DNA of 64,000 bases from Nemophila menziesii (GCA_029959085.1 JARWIR010000027.1:3410001-3474000), one strand, 5' to 3'. Positions 40,939-52,258 are shown, counted from the stretch's first letter. The notes: generated by a model not told the origin, from the letters alone. A program made the numbers and translations.

Positions 40939-42373
40939 TGGCGGGGGCAAAGGTGTGATAAATAAATAGATAAATAAAGATAATAATAAAGAGTCACACA
41001 CCCTTGATAACCACGGAACTCACTGCAAGTATCACAGATCGTATGCAAGTTTTAATGATAAGTCAAGTTCGTTCGCAGGGATTGTATCCGTTAGATCAAT
41101 TTATGTTTAACAAGCGTAGATGAATTTAGATGTTTGGAATAAAGTATGAAAAGATAAAATAATATAAATACTATCTAATGCAAATAAATAAATAAAACAA
41201 ATAAACAAAACAAATAACTAAATATGAAAGTAAGTCTAATAGATTAGGATTACTACGTCTATTACTAAATTGTTATTCTAACCTGTCACATTAAGCATTA
41301 TATATTAACCAGGATTGCAACAAACCTTAGTGGCTATCTAGTCACACTAGACGATTATGTGGTGTTGTCAATAACTAAGAATAATCCTAAGATTGATCAG
41401 ATCTAGGAAATAGGTCAAAACACATAATACAATATACGCCAAGCTTAATCAATTAAAATAACCAAATAGTATTTAAAGATCAAAATAATAATCCAACAAT
41501 TAAGAGTAAACTTACAGAATAACAGCTTAGAAATATGGTTGAGAATAGATCTATAGCTAATTACTCTAATATAGAGAAGGTGAGATGTAGAAGAGGAGTT
41601 GTCAGTTCTCCAATCTTCTTCTTCTTGTCTTCTTCTACAGGTCAACTTGCTTCTTGGATGAATAGCTTGATTCTAAGGATGAATATCTAACTAAAGGACT
41701 AAGCTATTGTTTAAAACTAAGAAAATATAAGTAAAGACTAAGCCTATACTTTGCAATTGAGCAAGGACATGTTTACAATGATAAGAGGGTGTATTTATAG
41801 GTATCTTGGAAGCCCTAATTCGTTTTCTTGAAGGAGAGGTAAGTAGTGGACTCCAAGCCCAACTCAAATTCGTAACCCTAAAAACATGCAATCAGGTCCG
41901 TTTTTCTTTTGGCTCTAACAGCTTCAATATTCATCCGTTTGACGCGTATGAGTACACCAAATTGATCGTCTCGGAAAGCTCTTCAACTTTGCTCTTGACC
42001 GTTTCTCCAAATTCCACACCGTTCTTGAGATATAAGCTGATTTGTGGTCGTAGGTGCAGAAATTCAGGATTAAGGCAGGTTTTCCTTTTCCATATTTTTA
42101 GCTTTTGTTTCCTTATCTCCAATTACCATGCTTATCTCTTTCCATAAGTTGTAGTCTTTGACTTGGAATCTAATTAATCTCCATAATTATCTTTAAAGCT
42201 TCACACTAAATAAATAATTAAACCCAATATGCTCTAAAAATATTATTTTACTAAATCAAGACTCAAAATAGGAAAGTGTAGCATTTCTCAAGAAAATCGA
42301 CTATAATGACTTCTAAATCACTAAAAATGATGTCTCATCCTAATATAAATCTATCACAAATGAGGAGACATCA
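40939..42373 (-). repeat. LTR at left (3' LTR of the element)
   Basis: 1,435 bp. On the plus strand it begins TGGCGGGGGCAAAGG and ends GGAGACATCA, giving TG...CA ends in either reading. U3 is the right part, upstream of the TATA box on the minus strand. The rest is R and U5. Short frames inside it occur identically in both LTRs and look non-coding. Confidence 0.95.
41792..41799 (-). promoter_or_regulatory. TATA box in the left LTR
   Basis: On the minus strand the sequence reads CCTATAAATACACCC, a good plant TATA box. Transcription would start about 30 bp further left. Confidence 0.6.
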
Positions 42374-42389
42374 AGACCCCCAACTCAAA
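42374..42389 (-). other. Polypurine tract
   Basis: On the minus strand, TTTGAGTTGGGGGTCT directly abuts the 3' LTR, the position where second-strand synthesis is primed. A hairpin (TTGTATCG, loop TCC, CGATACAA; 42391-42409) lies just upstream. Confidence 0.75.
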
Positions 42390-43845
42390 GTTGTATCGTC
42401 CCGATACAATAAAGATAAAAACAAAGGGAAGTCTCTAAATACACACCTAGGTCAATTAAGCACAGAAGACAGAAGATAGAAGAATATGGAGAATAAACTT
42501 AAAGCAACTACTCAGAAAATTTCATGTAATAATATTTAAAAACTACATACCTGTACACTTCTCATATCCACAGTCAACACGGTTTGAATTCAAGAGCAGA
42601 TTAGTTTCGCAATGTAAGAAGGAGAGGAACTTTACTCAGTTCACCAAGGAAGCTATAGATTGTTCATCGAACTTCACTAGTGTCCAAAGATCCATTTAAC
42701 TACTCTCTATTGGTTCAATCACTTCTTGATTACATAGCAAAGAATCAGAAGGTCTTTAAGGTTGTAATTTCGGCTTAGGGACGGTATGATAAGTATATTT
42801 GGATAATTTAGAGTGAGCTTTTGGCTCTCTCCTCACTAGCCATCAACGAATCGCCCTAGAGCTTGAGTTACTCTCATAAAACGTTTCTCACTCAACCCAA
42901 TGATTTCTTTGATGCACAATTTAGCATCCCCAATAAACCAATTAAAGCATAAGATGTTCACATCAAAATTCCACTATGCCGGTCCGAATATATATATTTT
43001 CTTTTCTTTTCAAATCAATTTCTTTTCTATAGCTATGACTCTCTTTTTATGTTGAGATATCACACTAATTTTCTCATATATATATATTTTTTCTTTTAAT
43101 GCCCTTGTTGGCAAAATTAGCTCGTAGCTTCTTTTTCATTCACTATTACCCCGGCAAAGGGTTACAATACAAATCTGTGAATCATCATCAATATAAATAA
43201 CAGAGCACAATTAATAAGCTCAAAATCCTATCCCAATAATATTTCCCATAATGGTGGACCCACCACCCCAAACTCAAGCTCTAAAACAACTGTCTATGCA
43301 TCGCGATTCGAGTGCGGGTCATATGGAAAAGTCCTATAATCTAAAGGGATATGGCTTATAATGTGTTTAAATAAAAAGGCTTTAGAAAGGCTAGAAGGGG
43401 CTGAGAAGGATATAGCATATAAATTCAAAAATCACAAGGTGAGAAGGTATAAAAAGGCTTCAAAGGCTTCAAATATGAAAGAACCGCCTTAATCACTTTC
43501 TACACTATGTAATTTCGTTATTCTCTTACCTTTAGCACTTTCATCAAATGGGTTTGTCAACTAGCTTGGATCTCACGGCCTACACACTTCTCAAGGTTCC
43601 CTGAGATCGAACATACTTTCTATCGCATTGCTCACTAATCTTTTCTTTACTATCAACGTGTGTTTTCCTGCAAATACTCAAAGCATACAAAATAAAATAG
43701 CTCATAAACATACTACTTCCTATCATTAACTCACTGAGCTTATGCTTTCAAGCTATTAAACACACTCTACATATATCTAAACCTTCAAAAAATTTAATTT
43801 TACCTAAAAACAGAAAAATGGAGATGAGAGACAACGAATCCCCAC

Positions 43846-43859
43846 ACCCCCAACTCAAA
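43846..43859 (-). other. Internal polypurine-like motif 1
   Basis: The 14-mer ACCCCCAACTCAAA (plus strand) is the same as that in the polypurine tract next to the LTR. It is followed by CCGTGTCCCCACG, a weaker counterpart of the hairpin beside the true tract. Confidence 0.5.
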
Positions 43860-44468
43860 AATGAGCCGTGTCCCCACGACTCGAAAAGACTCGAAAATAA
43901 AATAAAAGAAAATTAAAATTTCACAGATATTGCACATAAAGAAAAGGTAAGGAAGAAAGAAAACATACTCTTCGAGGCTATTTACCTCGCCTGATCAATA
44001 CCCGAAATAGGGTGCAGTGCTCTCCATGTATGAAAACTTCTATGTATCACCACTCGCTTTCCCTTACATCTTCATATATCCCAATCAATCACACTCTAGA
44101 AATCTCTTGTTTATCTTCTTCCAATTACTCGTTGAATAATCTCTCATGAGACAGTTGTTCATCCAGGGATATGTTTTGAACACAACTACTAGCGTCCCAG
44201 AAGCTTTTATTCATCTTTGATATAGGAATCTTTGATTAGAAGAGGTATTGGCATCTTCTGCTCCCTAATTACAATTGCTTGCTTTTTAGGATTTGAATCC
44301 ACCAAAAACCGGTTCCTCTCTAATTGCTTGACTCCAATTATCTTGTAATTATTCCCAAACTAGTATCCATCTCATTTGATTTCATATAGAACTTACCCAA
44401 TACCTTGCTTTGATTCTTTATATCCCATACACTTGATAATATCTCTATTCTCTTCATCATCTCTTTTG

Positions 44469-44482
44469 ACCCCCAACTCAAA
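44469..44482 (-). other. Internal polypurine-like motif 2
   Basis: Third exact copy of ACCCCCAACTCAAA, preceded by CTTTTG. No hairpin is seen next to it. Confidence 0.45.
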
Positions 44483-44855
44483 GCTTTAAACACTCTTGAA
44501 ATTTGTAACTCATGATCATAGGTGGAACAAGCTTTATTTTGGTTAGGAAAGGTGTTAAGATGATAATTCTCCATGTGGGTATGATTGAACCAAGCTTTGG
44601 TGATATGGGTTTAAGGAATTTAGGGAAAAGAGTTTTAGATTCATGGCCTTGATTCTCCGTTTCTAGGTGTTTTGATATGATTCGGGTGCTTGAATCTTCT
44701 TTGTAATGATGTAGGGAAGGATTTGGATGAGAATTCATGGTGATTTGGTGATGTTTTGATGTTAGGTGAAGATTTGTTGAAGCTTTAATGGAGTTGGGAG
44801 AGTTCTGGAGAGAAAACAGAGGTTTAAGGTTTGATAAATTCGGAATAATAAGCAT
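44478..44855 (-). other. Open frame of unknown meaning in the retrotransposon 3' part
   Basis: 125 codons from an ATG at 44855, rich in S, N, H, P and K, with no domain I recognise and no membrane segment. It overlaps another short frame and one of the polypurine-like motifs. It may be chance, or a remnant of an extra frame of the kind some Tat/Athila elements carry. I would not call it a gene. Confidence 0.2.
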
Positions 44856-44897
44856 TAGATCTCCTTATAAGCTTGAAACCCTTTCTTTTCTCTCTCT

Positions 44898-45250
44898 GGC
44901 GGCGTGGCGCGGTATACCGGGCATATCCTCCGGTATACCGGAACATCTGATGATCAAAATTTTTTAGCTTCTGGATAAAACCCGTGGTAGGACCCCGTGG
45001 TACGGGTTTTTGAGCTGCGGACCATGGTCCGGTGTACCGCGGGGGTGCTCCGCGCCTCCTACGTCAAAAAACCCGTGGTAGGACCCCGTGGTACGTGTTT
45101 GTGCGGTGCATGGCGCGGTATAGGGTCCGGTATACCGGACCCATCAGCTATTTTTTTTTTCGTTTCTGGATAAAACCCGTAGCTCTACCCCGTGGCACGG
45201 GTTTTTACCGTGCGGTGCACCGCGCCTGAGGTCCGGTGTACCGCACGTGG
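44898..45250. repeat. GC-rich palindromic tandem repeat inside the retrotransposon
   Basis: A sharp GC-rich island in AT-rich surroundings. The motif AAAACCCGTGGTAGGACCCC with an inverted end ACGGGTTTT occurs at about 44977, 45066 and, more diverged, 45172. The palindrome CCGGTATACCGG occurs at 44930-44941 and within a perfect 20-bp palindrome at 45123-45142 (GGGTCCGGTATACCGGACCC). Variants GGTCCGGTGTACCGC lie near 45028 and 45231. Confidence 0.85.
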
Positions 45251-45571
45251 CAAAAACCTCCCCATCAGCTAAATCTCGAAAAGTTATGCAGTTTAGGCTC
45301 AAAAATCACCTGATTCCGATATCCGAGCGCAAAGATATGACTTGCCGAAGTTTCGTTCCGAAAATTTTTCTCGCTTCCCTAACTCGATTTCTCCAATACC
45401 TAAACATCAAAAACACTAATACCTTCCTCAAATATGCAATATCAACTAAAAATAGCTAAATTAAACATAAATTAAAAACGTAAAAAGACATGAAAATTTA
45501 AAAAAACTACGGGTTGTCTCCCGTACAGCACTTTTGTTTAACGTCTTTCAAAGTTAGACGTGTTACCTCGA

Positions 45572-47416
45572 TTAAGGCTTGCGTACATAACCTCCCCAAT
45601 AACGGGTTAGGTCATGATCATCTACTATCCGAAGTTTGTGACCCTTCTTAGCTTGTATTTCAATCCGTTTTGACGAAATAACTCTCGTAACTACAACCGG
45701 ACCCATCCACGAATCCTTGAATCCCCGTGGTCTATTTTCTTGTTTGGGGGCTTTCCATGCAACCATGTCACCAACCCCAAACTCACTTTTGATTCTCTTT
45801 TTCACGGGTTGACTGTGGACTTTCTTTTTAATTTCTTTTTTCACAACTCGGAGTGTCGGGGCTTCTATACGTGATTCCTCATGCTTTTCATCCACCAAGT
45901 GGAATATTTTAGATTCTTTTCCCACTTGGAAAGTCACGGTTCCCCTATGCATATCAATTATACTGTGACTTGTCGCCAAGAATGGGCGTCCAAGTATCAA
46001 TGGAACATGTTGACCTGCAATGCTATCAAGGATAACAAAATCTGTAGGTATAGTTAAAGTACCTACTTGGACAAGCACGTCTTCAATGACTCCCCATGGC
46101 TTTATCGTTGAATTATCTAGGAGCAGCAGATCAATATCTTTTCTTTTGGCATCTCCCATGCCTAACTTCTCGAACAAACTCTTGGGCATGATATTCCTTC
46201 CTGAGCCCAAGTCACACATCGCTTTAGCTTTGAAATTACCACCTATATTAATGTGGAGATATAAAGCTCCAAGATCTTGCATCTTTTGTGGTAATTTCTT
46301 TGGAATGGTCGTCAAGCTTTCTCTAGTATGGTCCCTATTCTCAATTTCAACTTCTACACTTTCACTCTTTTTAGACAGATCTTCCTTGCAGACTATCGGT
46401 GGTGTAGGCTCTTTATATGCGATTACGTCCTCTATGCATATCGTGCTTTGTTCTTCTAGCTCATTAAGTGGAACTTGTGATGATTCCACTTCCTCCTCTT
46501 CTTGAAGGCTGAACTCTTCAACAACATCGAACCAAACATCGCTATCGATTTCAATGGCATCATCATCAATTTGTTTACCTAGGCCAGTTTGCATGTATGG
46601 GACGTCGAGTATAGGAACAATGATTTCTTCTGGGCTTGACGTTTTAGTTTTAGTATCACCACTAGGATAAGTAATTCTTTGTAGATGAAGTGGTGATAGT
46701 AACGGATGTGTAGGTGGTGGTTCCACCTTACTTCCTTCTTTTTGCACCTCTTGTGCGGTTGTCTCTTCTTTATTGGTTTCTTTTTCTTCTTCCACATACT
46801 TGAATTCTGGTTCAACCTCCTTTGTAATTTGATCTTTAACAATTACTTCTTCTAAGCTAAGCTTGGTTGGTTCTTCTACGGTTGAAATTTCGAACCCAAC
46901 ATTGCTATAACCCAGTTTCTTATGTAATTCTTGTTGTAACTGTTGATTGATCGTAGTGAGGTCCGTTAATCTTTGCTTCATTGCTTGATATTTTTGGTGC
47001 ATCGAACGTATTAAGGTTGTATTAGCATCTATCTTTGCCGCATGTTGCTTTTCCATACTCTCCAGATAACTTATACTTTCAAAAACTCGGTGAGATGGAA
47101 ACGCTTGTCGAACCTGTTCTTCTATGATGCTTCGGATTAACGGTGGAGTCTCTTGCTGATATTTTAGAGAAGAATTGGTCACTTGCGTGACTTGTGTCTC
47201 CAAGGCCTCCACTTTTGCAGTTTGCTCATTGTGGAGCTGCACAACATTTTGAACCAGATTCACTAAATTACCCATCAGTCCTTCGAGCTTGGTTATAGCT
47301 TCTTCTTGTGGATTATGCATGGGTTGTGGTGGAGCTTGCAGTTGATAGCTCGAACCTTCTTGATAAAAAATTTGACTTTGGGCCCCATGCATATTTTGTG
47401 CGTAATAATTCTCCAT
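45572..47416 (-). CDS. Gag-like/retropepsin polyprotein fused to an integrase-like C-terminal tail
   Basis: 614 codons from ATG at 47416, about 105 nt after the primer site. Residues about 39-175 are rich in heptad-like L/I/V and Q/E and look coiled-coil, resembling the C-terminal part of Athila-type Gag. No capsid core or CCHC zinc knuckle is visible. Residues about 180-370 are acidic and low in complexity. Residues about 375-510 are a retropepsin: CDLGSGRNIMP with catalytic D402 (DLG in place of the usual DTG/DSG, as in many plant relatives) and LILGRPFLA near 476. Residues 548-614 (VGDMVAWKAPKQ, then WMGPVVV with W570, then LTRYWGG) resemble the SH3-like GPY/F tail of Ty3/gypsy integrases. 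The frame passes from protease to tail without a stop although RT, RNase H and the integrase core are absent. The protease could process Gag-like proteins; the role of the tail is unknown. Confidence 0.85.
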   Translation of the reverse strand: MENYYAQNMHGAQSQIFYQEGSSYQLQAPPQPMHNPQEEAITKLEGLMGNLVNLVQNVVQLHNEQTAKVEALETQVTQVTNSSLKYQQETPPLIRSIIEEQVRQAFPSHRVFESISYLESMEKQHAAKIDANTTLIRSMHQKYQAMKQRLTDLTTINQQLQQELHKKLGYSNVGFEISTVEEPTKLSLEEVIVKDQITKEVEPEFKYVEEEKETNKEETTAQEVQKEGSKVEPPPTHPLLSPLHLQRITYPSGDTKTKTSSPEEIIVPILDVPYMQTGLGKQIDDDAIEIDSDVWFDVVEEFSLQEEEEVESSQVPLNELEEQSTICIEDVIAYKEPTPPIVCKEDLSKKSESVEVEIENRDHTRESLTTIPKKLPQKMQDLGALYLHINIGGNFKAKAMCDLGSGRNIMPKSLFEKLGMGDAKRKDIDLLLLDNSTIKPWGVIEDVLVQVGTLTIPTDFVILDSIAGQHVPLILGRPFLATSHSIIDMHRGTVTFQVGKESKIFHLVDEKHEESRIEAPTLRVVKKEIKKKVHSQPVKKRIKSEFGVGDMVAWKAPKQENRPRGFKDSWMGPVVVTRVISSKRIEIQAKKGHKLRIVDDHDLTRYWGGYVRKP

Positions 47417-47520
47417 ACCTAATAAACCTGAGAAGAGACTAAAAAGAAAACGCGTAAAACTGAAAACAAATAAAAACTTCTACACTAAATAAACACCAAA
47501 TAGATTTAACTTAAAGATAA

Positions 47521-47539
47521 ATCCCCGGCAGCGGCGCCA
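47521..47539 (-). other. Primer-binding site, tRNA-Asp type
   Basis: On the minus strand, TGGCGCCGCTGCCGGGGAT lies 6 nt after the 5' LTR. It matches the complement of the 3' end of plant tRNA-Asp as I recall it, with one mismatch (GCT for GTT). This primer type is common in the Athila/Tat branch. Confidence 0.85.
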
Positions 47540-47545
47540 AAAACT

Positions 47546-48980
47546 TGGCGGGGGCAAAGGTGTGATAAATAAATAGATAAATAAAGATAATAATAAAGAG
47601 TCACACACCCTTGATAACCACGGAACTCACTGCAAGTATCACAGATCGTATGCAAGTTTTAATGATAAGTCAAGTTCGTTCGCAGGGATTGTATCCGTTA
47701 GATCAATTTATGTTTAACAAGCGTAGATGAATTTAGATGTTTGGAATAAAGTATGAAAAGATAAAATAATATAAATACTATCTAATGCAAATAAATAAAT
47801 AAAACAAATAAACAAAACAAATAACTAAATATGAAAGTAAGTCTAATAGATTAGGATTACTACGTCTATTACTAAATTGTTATTCTAACCTGTCACATTA
47901 AGCATTATATATTAACCAGGATTGCAACAAACCTTAGTGGCTATCTAGTCACACTAGACGATTATGTGGTGTTGTCAATAACTAAGAATAATCCTAAGAT
48001 TGATCAGATCTAGGAAATAGGTCAAAACACATAATACAATATACGCCAAGCTTAATCAATTAAAATAACCAAATAGTATTTAAAGATCAAAATAATAATC
48101 CAACAATTAAGAGTAAACTTACAGAATAACAGCTTAGAAATATGGTTGAGAATAGATCTATAGCTAATTACTCTAATATAGAGAAGGTGAGATGTAGAAG
48201 AGGAGTTGTCAGTTCTCCAATCTTCTTCTTCTTGTCTTCTTCTACAGGTCAACTTGCTTCTTGGATGAATAGCTTGATTCTAAGGATGAATATCTAACTA
48301 AAGGACTAAGCTATTGTTTAAAACTAAGAAAATATAAGTAAAGACTAAGCCTATACTTTGCAATTGAGCAAGGACATGTTTACAATGATAAGAGGGTGTA
48401 TTTATAGGTATCTTGGAAGCCCTAATTCGTTTTCTTGAAGGAGAGGTAAGTAGTGGACTCCAAGCCCAACTCAAATTCGTAACCCTAAAAACATGCAATC
48501 AGGTCCGTTTTTCTTTTGGCTCTAACAGCTTCAATATTCATCCGTTTGACGCGTATGAGTACACCAAATTGATCGTCTCGGAAAGCTCTTCAACTTTGCT
48601 CTTGACCGTTTCTCCAAATTCCACACCGTTCTTGAGATATAAGCTGATTTGTGGTCGTAGGTGCAGAAATTCAGGATTAAGGCAGGTTTTCCTTTTCCAT
48701 ATTTTTAGCTTTTGTTTCCTTATCTCCAATTACCATGCTTATCTCTTTCCATAAGTTGTAGTCTTTGACTTGGAATCTAATTAATCTCCATAATTATCTT
48801 TAAAGCTTCACACTAAATAAATAATTAAACCCAATATGCTCTAAAAATATTATTTTACTAAATCAAGACTCAAAATAGGAAAGTGTAGCATTTCTCAAGA
48901 AAATCGACTATAATGACTTCTAAATCACTAAAAATGATGTCTCATCCTAATATAAATCTATCACAAATGAGGAGACATCA
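47546..48980 (-). repeat. LTR at right (5' LTR of the element)
   Basis: Same 1,435 bp, offset by 6,607 bp from the left LTR. The absence of visible differences between the LTRs points to recent insertion. Confidence 0.95.
48399..48406 (-). promoter_or_regulatory. TATA box in the right (5') LTR, likely element promoter
   Basis: Same TATAAATA on the minus strand. This copy lies upstream of the coding frame and would drive the genomic RNA of the element. Confidence 0.65.
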
Positions 48981-48985
48981 ATGAG
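48981..48985. repeat. Target site duplication, right copy (ATGAG)
   Basis: Follows the element's terminal TCA and continues into CTAGGGAGGC, restoring the satellite sequence. Five bases is the usual size for Ty3/gypsy integrases. Confidence 0.95.
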
Positions 48986-50733
48986 CTAGGGAGGCTTTAG
49001 AGGATGTTATTTATCTCGCAGATAAGGCTAAGATGAAGAGGAATCAAGCTTTATTAGCATCTGGAGTTGTTAACAGTAGAGCTATGAATTAGAATGGTGT
49101 TGGAGTGGTGGTCAGAGATGGAACTCGAGCCGTAGCCTGAGTAATGCCGGAAATTCACCACCGTAGGGGGAATAACATGAAGAGAATGGATAGCTCAGCC
49201 GAGATATTAGGAGCTTTAAACTCAGTTGAGTTAAGAGAGAAACATAGGTTAGTGTCAGGACAATCATCAAATTGTGGTGCAGCTATGAATATCGAAGCAC
49301 CTAGGGTAGCTTCTAGCTCAATCACTTTGAATTAAAGTCTTCAAAATCATCATCACATTGGAGCTAGTGTGAATGAAATTCAACATAAAGTGGGTAATGC
49401 GATGGTACTAGTTCATGTTCAAGAATTTGTTCCGATTCAAATCCTGGACGATGAAAATCAAATGCACGGTGTGGAAAATGGGCATAAAAAACCACCACAG
49501 TAAAGGTCGTAATATTAATTTGTTTTTGTCTAATTAATTTTAGTTCTTTTTGGTTATAATTATGTTGTTTTGATTTTAGGTTTGAGTTAATGTTTAGAGG
49601 AGAGTTTTTGTTGGAAGAAAGAGTAATGCAGAGGCGTGTTATGTGTAAAGCTTCTGTGTAAGTAGAAAAAGTCGAATCTGATGTACGTATTTAGAAAATT
49701 TCCCTGAACAACAAAAAAAATTTAGATTTCATTTTCATTTTCTATAGTGCAAGGATCTATATCGTAATTAACTTTGTTATCAAATTGCATTATAAGTATC
49801 TTGGAATTCTATGTCACATACCCAGCAACTACATGGACTTTTGTTATCAAATTGCACTATAGGTCCCTAAAAGATTTATGGAGGTATAAACCCCATAAAA
49901 AGAAAGTGGCTAATAGCCTACCACATAAACGGTTAAAACCCACTATTGAAACTGCGGACCTTTGTTTTAAAATATCACTAACGACACCTGAAAATCTGTT
50001 ACATAAAAAATGGGTATAATCCCTACCTCTACAATTGCAGGGACTTTTGTTATCAAATTGCAGTATAGGTCCTTGAAAATTCTATATCAAAAACATAAAA
50101 TGGATACATATTAACATAATCAACATACATAACATTATGCGTAAATTACTACCTATATATACATAAAATATACACAAAACACACATGTCTATACCCAATA
50201 CTAAACAATACACGCATACAACCAAAAAAATTACATAAAACTACATAAATCATTACTAATTTATACAATATCATAAATAATTAGGGTTAATAAAAACACT
50301 CTATATTAACTAATAAAGGATAAAAAAATTAGGTGTTACTCAATAATTTTAGAAAAAAAAAAAGAAACAAAATTTAATACAATCCCTATAAGAAAGCCAT
50401 ATTCAACCTATAAAATAAATTTTTATTTAGTATTTTGAAAATATTATTTCTAGTGAATTAGAACTCTCCAATGGCCAAACTATTTTTCTCTTTGAATATA
50501 AAATATTACTTGTCATAAAAAGAGAGTGTTATTGTTAAGTGAGCTAGATAAAAAAAAGCCCAAATCACATCATTGGCATCATTTTTTATCTTTAGTCTCA
50601 GTTTAGTATGTACATGACCAATCCATAACACACCGGCCTTATAATATAATACTTACACACACACACACTCGTACATCTTAAAAAAATGTAACCTAAAAAA
50701 TAAAGACGGCCGCCGAAATCAAACTTCTCTGTT

Positions 50734-51482
50734 CAAGGCTTCCTTCAATATGGCCTCCTGGATAAGGAAGATATTGTTAATCTATCAATAGCAAGCAATA
50801 TAGATGGCACTTTCTTAAAGGTACTTACTTACTTGTTTAATACTCTGAAAAATTAGTATGGACCAATCTTGTTTTTTGTCATTTGGTGTGCAGGTTGTAA
50901 GAGGTTCCACTGATAAATACATAGGGAAAAGTGCAAGATTTATTTGTGAAATGTTCGATTATGCACGTGATTATCAAGTAAGAAAGGACATATTAGATGT
51001 TTATCATATGCACGCTTTTGATATATGATAAATATTTACATCTTGTTGTTCTTGTCCATCCAGAATTGCATAATCTTTATAGATGAGATTGATGTGATTG
51101 GTGGACGTAAATTCAGTGAAAGAACAATTGTTGATCGTGAAATCTAGAGAATTTGAATGGAGGTCGGAAATGTACCTCAATTAAATTAAAAAATAAATTA
51201 GTACTTTACGTGTTGAGATAAATAATATTGGTATATATATCTAGGAAGAAATGATGTAGTGGTCCCGGGTCTTCTTTGTCTAAGTAGATTAGATAGAAAA
51301 ATCGAGATACCTTTACCTGACGAGCAATAAGGATTGAAAAGTCTCAAGATTTATTTTGTTTTGAAATTTAAACTTGCTGAGTTACTACACTAATAGCCGA
51401 TTTTCGTAATATTTTTACGTAAATCGGTATGGAAGCTCTTCGTGCAAAGTTTGATTATGTCATCCATCAAGATTTCGTGAAG
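50734..51482 (+). pseudogene. RPT4: RPT4 pseudogene, copy M16
   Basis: Walker B DEID is kept. Block b has GTAAGAGGTTCC and AGATTTATTTGTG in place of RLIS, a damaged form shared with M17. Confidence 0.84.
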
Positions 51483-51672
51483 GTAAAATTTAATTATCGG
51501 TTCGATTAATAGTGCAAATAACTTAAAAATGTATTTCAAGAAACGGTTATTTGTATTTTTTTGTACATGTATATCATAAGTATTATTCAATTTACAGGAA
51601 AAGATAGTTGGTCATGACATTTCAAAAAGAAATAACATTCATTATAATTAGGGTATAGCTCTCCTAATAATA

Positions 51673-52258
51673 AGGGCTAAGGTGATTGATATGAGAAGCG
51701 GAAAGAAAAGCAAAAGAGGCGGCAATTTCCAGAAAATGAGCTAGGGAGGCTTTAGAGGATGTTATTTATCTCACAGCTAAGGCTAAGATGAAGAGAAATC
51801 AAGCTTTATTAGCATCTGGAGTATTTAACAGTAGATCTATGAATTTGAAAGGTGTTGGAGTGGTGGTCAGAGATGGAACTCGAGCTGTAGCCTGAGTAAT
51901 GCCGGAAATTCACCACCTTATGGGGAATAACATGGAGAGAATGGATAGCTCAGCCGAGATATTTGGAGCTTTAAACTCAGTTGAGTTAACAGAGAAACAT
52001 AGGTTAGTTTCAGGACAATCATCAAACTGTGGTGCAACTATGAATATCGAAGCACCTAGGGTAGCTTCTAGCTCAATCACTTTGAATTAAAGTCTTCAAA
52101 ATCATCATCACATTGTAGCTAGTGTGAATGAAATTCAACAGAAAGTGGGTAATGCGATGGTACTAGTTCATGGTCAAGAATTAGTTCCGATTCAAATCCT
52201 GGACGATGAAAATCAAATCCACGGTGTGGAAAATGGGCATAAGAAACCACCACATTAA
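51673..52258 (+). pseudogene. Second broken frame, copy M16
   Basis: The leading ATG is changed to AGG (51673-51675). It reads HHLMGNN and VELTEKHR, shared with M17 apart from a private AEIFGA, and ends CCACCACAT TAA. Confidence 0.55.

Larger units (their letters stand above)
42374..44897 (-). other. Long 3' non-coding part of the retrotransposon
   Basis: About 2.5 kb between the GC-rich repeat and the 3' LTR. I see no conserved domain on either strand. It holds AT-rich stretches (near 43000-43100) and two further polypurine-like motifs at 43846-43859 and 44469-44482. Athila/Tat-type elements often carry long non-coding 3' regions, and this fits that pattern. Confidence 0.7.
40939..48980 (-). 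mobile_element. Complete non-autonomous Ty3/gypsy-type LTR retrotransposon (Athila/Tat-like)
   Basis: The 8,042-bp element lies within satellite unit M15. Reading on the minus strand it has: 5' LTR (48980-47546), tRNA-Asp-type primer site, a single long frame with Gag-like, protease and integrase-tail parts, a long 3' non-coding part with GC-rich repeats, a polypurine tract and the 3' LTR (42373-40939). The two LTRs are both 1,435 bp and I found no difference reading them side by side. The element is bounded by ATGAG on each side. I find no reverse transcriptase, RNase H or integrase core anywhere inside, so movement would need enzymes from a related element. Lineage is inferred from the primer site, the DLG-type protease and the polypurine tract. 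Confidence 0.95.
40871..49503 (+). pseudogene. Second broken frame, copy M15, split by the retrotransposon
   Basis: The two parts are 40871-40938 and 48986-49503. The element sits in the first 70 bp of the frame. The right part is M3-type with the extra TAG near 49087. Confidence 0.55.
38978..49773 (+). repeat. Satellite unit M15, split by a retrotransposon
   Basis: Unit sequence runs 38978-40938 and resumes at 48981. Removing the 8,042-bp element and one copy of the 5-bp target duplication leaves a normal unit of 2,749 bp. The insertion lies at the start of the second broken frame. Confidence 0.96.

Noticed and set aside
41445..42147. Frames of 63-113 codons inside the LTRs (repeated at 48052-48754)
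   Set aside because: They lie in LTR U3/R sequence on both strands, without domains. Identity between copies follows from LTR identity.
45032..45459. Two plus-strand frames in and after the GC-rich repeat
   Set aside because: The first translates the palindromic repeat and the second is low-information sequence downstream of it. Both are antisense to the element.
46020..46505. 161-codon plus-strand frame
   Set aside because: Antisense shadow of the protease-coding frame.
46579..46842. 87-codon minus-strand frame
   Set aside because: Alternative frame within the acidic linker of the 614-codon frame; rich in K because of codon shift.
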